Below, in pieces: positions 10,201 through 19,200 of a stretch of 64,000 nucleotides of DNA. Source of the DNA: Vitellaria paradoxa. Lineage: Eukaryota > Streptophyta > Magnoliopsida > Ericales > Sapotaceae. The position numbers and the translations under genes are program-made. Below the pieces are notes generated by a model. That model made no database searches and was not told the origin of the DNA. It saw nothing but the letters and a program-made list of their open reading frames with translations. Every line of letters begins with the position of its first letter. Position 1 is the first letter of the stretch. The DNA lies in the NCBI GenBank assembly GCA_019916065.1, contig CM034233.1:4343501-4407500 (forward strand), in the 5' to 3' direction.

Positions 10201-13200
10201 AGCTCACACTTAAAGCCTACACAAATGCTAACTATGCAAGATCCACAGTGAATAAAAGATCAACTTCTGGTTATTACATGTTTCTTGGTGGAAATTTGGT
10301 CACATGGAGGAGTAAAAAACAGAATGTAGTGGCAAGGTCTAGTGTTGAATCAGAATTTAGGGCAATGGCACAAAGATTGTGTGAACTGTTGTGGCAAAAG
10401 ATTATCCTGGATGATTTTAGAATCAAGTGAAAAGGACCTATGAAGCTATATTGTGACAATAAATCAGCTATTGAGCATTACTCATAATTCTGTACAACAT
10501 GACAAATCAAAGCATATTGAGGTCGACAAACATTTGATCAAGGAAAAACTAGAAGAAGGTCTAGTTTGCATGCCTCATATTCCTTCGAGGAGTCAGTTGG
10601 CCGATGTATTGACAAAGGGGCTCAACAATGCAAACTTATCTCCACACTGGGAATGGAAGACATCCATTTCCCAAATTGCGGGGGAGTGTTGGAATGTCCA
10701 ACTGTATTATTTAGTAAATTTACTGCATATAATTAGTTAGACAAATTAAGGAAAGTGTGATTAGGTTAGGATCCCTAAAATTATGGGATTGATTGAAGGA
10801 TTGATTGTTTTCTATTTTTTGATAGTTAGTTTCCTATTTTTTCCTGAGATGTAGTCTATATATTGTGGTGTATCCATCAGTCTAATATATGCGAAAAGAT
10901 ATTATTTTTCGTCTTTTGATTGTCAACACTTTCAAGTAATATTCATTATTGTTGAATAATTGGATCTTAATTAATGAATCAATCAGCACCCCAAAATTCT
11001 TTGGGGAAAAAAAAAAACTGGAACTTTTGTTCAAACATATCACATACAAATGCAACTTTACCTAGGTACAGAGCAATCCTATATACAATCAATGCAATGT
11101 CACAAGAAAGAACGAATAACCAAACATCAACATCAAGTGAAGGCTTATTCAACATACATGACATGGCTCCACAATGTCCACACCAATGTTACCAGGAGTG
11201 TAGATTGTTTAGGTACATGAAACAAAAAGTGAATGCGGTACACTTGTATTCTAAAATGAGTTACGGTAGAGAATAAGCTTCTCATAAAGTCATCTTATTA
11301 TTAAAATATTTTGACATATAAAAGTGACTTGTTTATTTTAAAAACAATTAATGAAGAAAATAAAATAGTGTAGATATTCATGAAACTAAGTGCATTTCTT
11401 TTGTTTGATACGAATTTTTACTCCTTATTTTTGTGTTAAAGTTTAAACTCATTGGCCATTATCATACAATTTGTTCTAAATTTACTATTTTCAGATGTCT
11501 TTTTTAATGAAAATATAATATAAGTACATGTTTTCCAGATCATAGAATTTAGTATATTGGAATATTAGTGTACCACGTTCCAATACTTGTGTACCAGGCC
11601 ATCACTTGCAGGAGTAATAGTTATTTCTAGTAACTATGCTCCTAACCTAAGATGCCTAATTGAGAGAACTTATTGAATCTGGGCATACTTGAACTAGTGG
11701 TTTTTTTTTTTTAAATGACAAGTTAACTGAACTAGTGGTTGTTAAACGTGAAAGGAACTTTAGAGGCTCCTGATGCTAAAAATAGAAGGTCTGGATTTGG
11801 CATCCTGCTGCTAGTGAACTTGTGAAACATGCGAAGAATAAAACAAAATAACCAAGCAATGATAACAATTCTGATGATGATGCATACCTTGGCAATGCCT
11901 TCAAGAACATCAACCCCCAAAACAATGGGGTCCTTCTTATTAAAAACGCAGTTTGGCATAATCTTGAGAACACATGGAAAGACTGCCTCTTCGGCAGTTT
12001 CCTTCTTCTTTTCCTCCTTGAGATTGTCAATGTAGGCCTTAAACTGATCGAACAAGTGATAAATAATATCAGCAATGAATATCTTGACTCCAACTTCATC
12101 TGCAAGTTCCCGCGCCTCTGGTGTCACTTTGACATCAAAGGCCAATATTGTGGCATATTCTTTTTTCTTCTCAAGCATCACACTAGCCTTCATGACATCC
12201 TTCTTATGTACAGGGCCTATGCTTATGCCACTAACAGGAATGTTCACAGCTGGAGTTTTCAAGAATTCCAGCAATGCTTCCAGTGATCCAAGAGTTGAGG
12301 CCTGAACACAAACTCCCTCACCACTTTTATCAATCCTGCTCAATACTGACTTCATATCTTCCATGGCTGCTTCCTTAATATCTTCTAAATCATCATCAGG
12401 CCCCACCACATATAGACCAGTGCCTGCAATTGCATGCTCAAGGCCCTGAAAAAAGAAGAAGAAGAAGAAGAAGAAGAAGAAGAAGAAGAAATAATCAGTG
12501 AAAGGGAGAATAATTCACAATCTCCACAACAACTAAAGCTCTGTGTGTGTGTGTGTGTGTCTGAGAGAGAGAGAGAAGAATGATAGTGAGAATTGCAAAT
12601 CTATATTCTATACCATACTGTAGGGATAGGGAAGAGTGAAGTGTATGCACAGTCTCAGAACTCATTGTATGTCTGGTTATTGGATTAATGGTTTATCCCT
12701 ATGAAATCTCCCAAGAGTGCGCAATATGAAATCAGTTATTAATCCACAGAATCCCACCCATCACTCAAGCGATCCTCTAAATTTTGATTATACTCTTGTT
12801 CAATTCACATCAATAGGTACGTGGTGGTTCATTTGCATTTTAAAACAACATAGATTAAGCCTACATGACAGTCGAGATTACAAACAAAATGACCAAAAAT
12901 ATATATATATACATATATTGAATGTTAGCATCACCTGTGCAGTAATTTTGATACCCTGGGCAGCCTTGATTTCTTTATGATGCAAATAAGTTCCCTGAAA
13001 TGAAACAACCATTAAGGGTCAAATGTTTAATTGAATAAACCTAAAAAATTACCAGACAACCAAAAGCACATCTAACATAGAAAAACATTCGGAGTCCATC
13101 CATTGTGCAATGAAAAAGAAATATTATTGACTAAATTGCTTTAACTTTCCAGTCATTAGAAGTTTCGTTAACACCCACATACTAGTAATGTAGCCCTTAT

Positions 13201-16200
13201 CTTTTTTTTTTATAGATAATCAAAATTTATAAAATTACCAAGAAGATGCAAAAAGGACCCAGGGATCGAGTTACGACTCCATACTATCTATAACAGCTTA
13301 GGAATTTCGAATACACTCCCCAAAAAAAATAAAAAATAAAATAAAATAAACACCACTGTATAAACTTCTCAAAAAACAGCTCTTTAACCTTTACAAAAGA
13401 AATTCCGTATATGTAAAGCATTCTCCCCACGCAATCCAAAAAATACAAAAAGGTATAATATCACACTCTTCTCCTATATTTAATATGAGTTTGGGAAGCA
13501 AAGAAGCTAGCTTTTTTGTAGCTAGCTACTAAAAAGCTAACTTTTTTTTTGGGGGGGGGGTGTTTGGGAAGGGGAGAAAAGCTAGCTTTTTAAATTTTTG
13601 TTAATTTGACATTTTTGCCCTTCGTGATTTAAAAAAAATTAAAATATAAGAGAGTAAATTTAGTCATTTTAGAAAAAGCCAAAAAGCTAAGTAGCTTTTA
13701 GCTAGCGGTTGCCAAACGCTAGCTTCGTGATTCTAACACCCCACCACGTTTCCAAAAGAAATGTTTCAGCAATTTTTGTAGCCCAGGCTTTACCAAAAAC
13801 GTGACAAAGCCAAGTGCCAAAGCTCCTCGGCCAACCGACAACCCACATAAAGATTACCAATAGTTTTATCCGTAGCTTAGTGATTCTAACACCCCACCAC
13901 GTTTCCCCAAAAAAATGTTTCAGCACTTTTTGTTTAGCCCACGCTATGCCAAAAGCGTAACAGCCAAGTGCCAAAGCTTCTCGGCCAATTGACAATCCAC
14001 AAAAAGACGATAGATAGTCTTATCTGTCTTCTCACACAAATAGCACTTATTAAGCAGTACCATCTTCTTTTTCATCAGATTGTCAATAGTCAGGATTTTG
14101 CTTTGAATCAACCACCACACAAAAAAATTGCCACTTTAGAAGGTGCCCTACACCTCCATATCTTGGCCCGCAGAAATTCTACTCCCCCACCCCATCTGCC
14201 AAAGCCTTGTAAAATGATTTAACCTGAAAGATGCCGAAACTTGTCAAGGTCCAACGCATTTGATCTTCCCTATCATACATCCTTGATTAGTATGGTAGTT
14301 GCAGCAACCGTAGCAAACCCTCCATCTCCCAATTGTGAAGGTTCCTACGCAATCTAATGCCCCATGTAACTTACGCCCATCTGGCTACCGTAATCTTTGA
14401 TTTAGTTCCTTTGTTTGAGCCACTGCAAAGATATCCCAAATTCATCTTTCAAGCATTTCCCTTCCAAAGAAAAGCCCTTCCAGAATTTCACTCTAGCACT
14501 TCTACCAACTGCCACTGTCCTAAATGAAGAGAAGGAAGACCACAAGGCTCAGATACTCTTTTACACACTAATAACATGAAGTCTTACAGGTGCCCTGAAG
14601 CACCATTCCTACCACTTTGTCCCATATTCGGCACAAAATACCTGTCGCCAAAGTCTATTCAATTCTTTAGAAAATCTCCACAACCACTTTCCTCTCATCA
14701 GTCCCACACTCCCTTAAGAGCAGTTCCCCATCCAAAGCTAGATAGCCATCAGCTAGCGGTAGACAATTCAAAGGCTGCAGTCCTAGGCCCGGGAAACAAG
14801 CGGCCCCAGAATCCTCTATTTCTAAGAGTGTCTATATCACCCCCCCTCTCCCAGGTTCCCTCACCTTCCACACCCCCCCTCCCCTTAACAAAACTTTCAC
14901 CTCCATCCCCTGCCAAAACAGCCCCCTCCATAACTGCCTTGCCCCATTCAGAAGACAAACAAACCACTCCTCATCAACGCAACCTCCTCCCCACCAAATT
15001 CTCCCTTTCCTAGCACCCAGAAAAAGATGAAGAAGGAATGAAGGAATCGGATGCGGATGGCATGGCATTCAATACAAAAGACAAATGAAGGGGGGTGGGG
15101 AACGAAAAATATTCTTGTAGTCTTTTATTTTGTATTAACTTCTTAATCTGTCGCCTATTAATGCATTAAAAATAACTAATTCTTATCAAAATATATATAT
15201 ATATGCTTAAAAGTAACTAATACATGGCTACATTTCATAGCGAGGATTGGATGGCAATTGTATGAGAGACTGCCCACAGGATTAAGTAAGAATGTTCTGT
15301 ATATCAAAAGAGTTGCATTCACTTCTCATTCTAGCAACCAATTCCAAGTCTCTGCAATCCTTGCAAGTCAATTTTTGCAGAGTGATGACCGGTACTCCAG
15401 TTGCATGCTAAAAGTGCTATTAAACACCCCCCCTTCTCCTTCTTTCCTTCTCCCTCTTGATACAGAAGGGGGAAGAAATGAACATTGCAACCAAATGAAT
15501 TAAGAGCCAAAAAAAATCCACCTGACCAGCCTTCTTCCAACGAGGAAGAAGAGTTTTGCCTTAAAAAATCTCAACTCAAGACAAGAGAAACAAAAAATAA
15601 AAGATAAAAAAAAGTCGACAGCAGTTACATGTGCCACGAGTTCACTGCAAGGTATTTTAAAATTTGAACATATTGTGGTACTTGCTGGTCATAAATTTTC
15701 TTATTTTCCACTTATGGTTGAGATCAGTTGAGAGTAATTTTGTTGCAACCAAATAGACCATGGAGGATTAGCTTGTATGCAAGAGGCATCCCCTTGATGC
15801 CATTTGAATAAAACTATTCATTTATTTATCCCCAAAAAAAAAAAAAATTTGTTGCAGCCAAATGTTCTATTGTCTGGAAACCATATATTTAGAAGTAGTT
15901 TAATCTAAAATGAACAAGTTTCTTATGGTTTCCAGAATGTGGGAGACCTAAAGGCTAAAGTAAACTAGTTTACGGGTTTCAGCTTGAGCTGTAACTATAA
16001 GCAGCTTAAAAAAGTTGTATATACGTTGGGATGGAATTCCTTCAAGCTGTAGAATGGTTGTGCTTTCCTCAATATACTTTCTGTCTCTGTTTTAGTGCAA
16101 GACATGAACATCCATGACATTTCCCAGCCAAACTTGAAAATACATGCCCCTTTGGGAGTTGCAGGAGTGCTGGTACACTGTTTCCTTTATTCTCATATTT

Positions 16201-19200
16201 TAATTCTAAAAATTTTAGAATATAAATCAGCCCAAATACTTGAAACCCAGTTTCATGTGCGTGCATTTTTAAGCATGACATTGACATAGACTCATTCCCT
16301 TTCTGGTTAATAGAAAAGTTACTCTCAGAGTTCTCATATATACCTTTTTGTCCACATTTATTTCAGATAGAAATTATAGTACCATTAATCAATTGATTTG
16401 GTATGTTATTATGTAAGTTATGAAATTAGTAAGGACTAGATGGAAAACAGAAACAGGTCGTGCTTCAAAATTTCTGCCCAAGAACAACAACTTACGTATG
16501 GTTCCTTATCTAGTATATTTTTGCCCAAGCAACATTGTGGTTATGTACATCTAGAAGCCTCTAAATGGGAACATGACCATCTTGCAGTCTACACAGTAAA
16601 GACTAAATGCATGCTTAAACAACATAAGGTGGATTTATGTTATATACATTGTAAGATTTCACCACTAAAAGCTAGTTGTGAAAGGAGGGAAGTCAAGGCA
16701 AATAAACTACAACACCAGCATTCCATACCACGGATGTGAGACATTGGACACATACATCCATACTACATACAGATATGGGACATCTGACACATAAATCCAT
16801 ACGACGTATGGCCATGGATCATAACATTCCACCATGCTCCACTGGATGATCAGAGGCAAAGATTCGGATATAAGCAACTTTTTGTAAAAGGGTGGCATGC
16901 CCTTGATGCTTTTTTAGTTTACTCTTTCTTATTCATTGAGGGAAAAAAACATTCAACCATGCTCTGCAGCTTTGTTCCCACAGGCAAGCAAGTTTTCCAT
17001 TAATAGTCCTTACTAATCCCGAGTAAACACTGAAATACCAACATCACCCGTTATTTCATAGCAGATGAGAGGCATGGTATAAGCTTTGATATCATTTCTT
17101 ATATACCTTGGGAGAACTCGCCCCTAAAATGCAGGTATTAGAGGTAGGAAACTTAAGGCATATAAACCACCACGCCAAATCCCCTACTCCCGATGTAGGA
17201 CACATGCATCCCATAGTACGTAATTCCATTAACCATATCAATTTAAATGCTCTCTATCGCACTATACAAGCCCATGCAGTCATTAAAACTGGAAAGATCT
17301 TGACTCCTAGGCAACACATTATTTAAGCGCATATGTGAATATTCTAAATCATAAATGATCAGCATTCCCAATAAGAAATCAAATTTAACCTGCATAATTG
17401 ACGGCATATGGACAATTAACATTCATTACAATTTCCCCAACAAAAGTTTATATTAGTAGTAAACAGTGACAAAGTAACTGGAAAGCCAAAATGCAACAAC
17501 AATTAGAAAGTTTGGCAGCCTTTTTTTTTGGGGGGGGGGGTGTTGGGCAAGCAAGCTTGGCAGCTTAGCTATACACAATTTCCAAAATAACTCTTCTTCA
17601 TGCATTCATTTCAGATCTATAGGTTAAAGCCTTCATGTCATAACCAGAAGAAACATAAAGCCTTAAACAGAGAATAAAATATTTTTCAACAATGCAAAAG
17701 GATACCTTACCTTTACTCGGAGTTCCTTCATTGGATGGGGTGTCAATAATGCTCGAATCGTCGTGACAATAGGTCCCTGAAAATAACAACCATAACTTAA
17801 GATTTTTAACAACCGCATTGCTATAGATCTTAACAAGTAACAAGATATTAATGCTTGCCTGCATGCCACAAACAACAATTTGATCTCCTTCATGAAGCAC
17901 ACCATTGACTAAAACCACATCAATTGTTGTCCCATGACCTTCAACAACCTTAACCTCTAAAACTGTACACTGGCAAGCAGCTCCAAAACACAGTCAGTTA
18001 TCAAGCAAACAGAACGTGTCTGTGTAAAGAAACCCAAGAGAATGTACAGAGGCCCGCTCCTGCAAGAAGAAGGTTATACCTGCACTTCATTAAGGTAAGT
18101 AAGTTTCTCTATCATTGTCTTCTGAGTCCATTGAACTAACAATAACAACAAATCAGGAATGCCTTCACCACTGTTGCATCCAAAAACCCAAAATATCAGG
18201 TTAATGATTAGGAATATCTGGCTTTAATAGAAAGGCAGCCAATAAAAAAAAAAAAAAAACCCAAAGCAATCATAACAATTAGAGATCAAGAGTCCCTCAG
18301 AAATACCTGATTGCACTTGTAGGTACAATACTAAAAGTTTCCCCCATTTCTTTGTTTTTATAGTATAATTCGGTGTTTAATCCTTGTTCCATGAACTGAG
18401 TAATAATCTGAAATGATCACAAGAAACAATTGTAACAAGGTCCGCATATATAGAAGCTGTACGAAGTGTAAGGGCTGTACATATATGACCTGACTGAGTC
18501 TCATATTAAACTCAAGTTGGACATCCTTGGATTGTTGTTTCATTGCCTTCACAATTGGTGCATTCCGGCAAGTTTTCCATCCATAAAGCCTGTCCACCTG
18601 CAAGTTATGAAATAAAAGAAACAAAATAAACATAATGGGATTAAAAGTAATATGTACTCAAATTGTAACACCGCTGCATAGTCTCCACCTTATTCAATGC
18701 GACAATAAATTCCGTATTCCTCATTTTCAGAAGATTCAGCGATTCAATGGTCTGTGGTTCTAAACCATGCATTATGTCTACAACCAATATTGCAATGTCA
18801 CATAAACCTGAACCCCGAGACCTTAAATTTGTGAACGACTCATGTCCAGGGGTATCAATAACCAATAGACCTGGAACATTCAGCTTTGCATCAGCTTTCA
18901 GTTCCTTTGTTCTCTCCCGTATGTTATCTGCTGGAAAATATGTCGCACCAATTTGCTGAGTAATCCCACCAGCTTCACCTTCCTGGACATTAGTACCCCG
19001 GATACAATCAAGCAGTTTGGTTTTACCAGTATCGACATGACCCATGATGCAGCATATTGGTGACCGGAGGTTACTTTCACTCCGATTAGGCTGATCATCT
19101 GAATTCGGCACTTCCTTATTCCCTGTAAGTTCTTTTCGCTTATTTTTGTCAGTAACCTCCGCCTCAGGCTGGCCTTTTTTTATTTCAACATTGTGAGCTT

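Larger units (their letters stand above)
6000..10928 (+). mobile_element. Degenerate Ty1/copia retrotransposon (copia-1) in eIF5B intron 8, antisense to the gene
   Basis: On the + strand the order is gag, protease, integrase, reverse transcriptase, RNase H and a 3' LTR: the copia order. The reading frame is broken by many stops and shifts. No 5' LTR or primer-binding site is present between exon 9 (ends at 5794) and the gag start at 6027; the left boundary is approximate. A SINE is nested at 7177-7388. The copy is clearly older than copia-2 at 55874-62298 and of a different family. Confidence 0.88.
13203..15075 (-). pseudogene. Decayed LINE (non-LTR retrotransposon), 3' part of ORF2, in eIF5B intron 6
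   Basis: Across three shifted frames on the - strand the C-terminal part of a plant LINE reverse-transcriptase protein can be followed: [15 protein letters not shown] (about 14500), [18 protein letters not shown] (about 14330), [21 protein letters not shown] (about 14230), KVAIFLC (about 14130), then a zinc-finger domain [15 protein letters not shown] and [10 protein letters not shown] (about 14040-13950). Stops and shifts are frequent. The - strand end near 13203 has an A-run preceded by TTTGATTATCTAT, a typical LINE tail. The 5' limit near 15075 is a guess; the GC-rich part 14730-15075 is less clearly LINE. Confidence 0.72.

Noticed and set aside
14576..15013. 145-codon Pro/Ser-rich open frame on the + strand
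   Set aside because: Antisense to the decayed LINE region; composition reflects GC-rich repeat text.
17100..17220. Complete small LTR element (TRIM)
   Set aside because: LTR-like words are present, but no paired ends, primer site or target duplication could be found.
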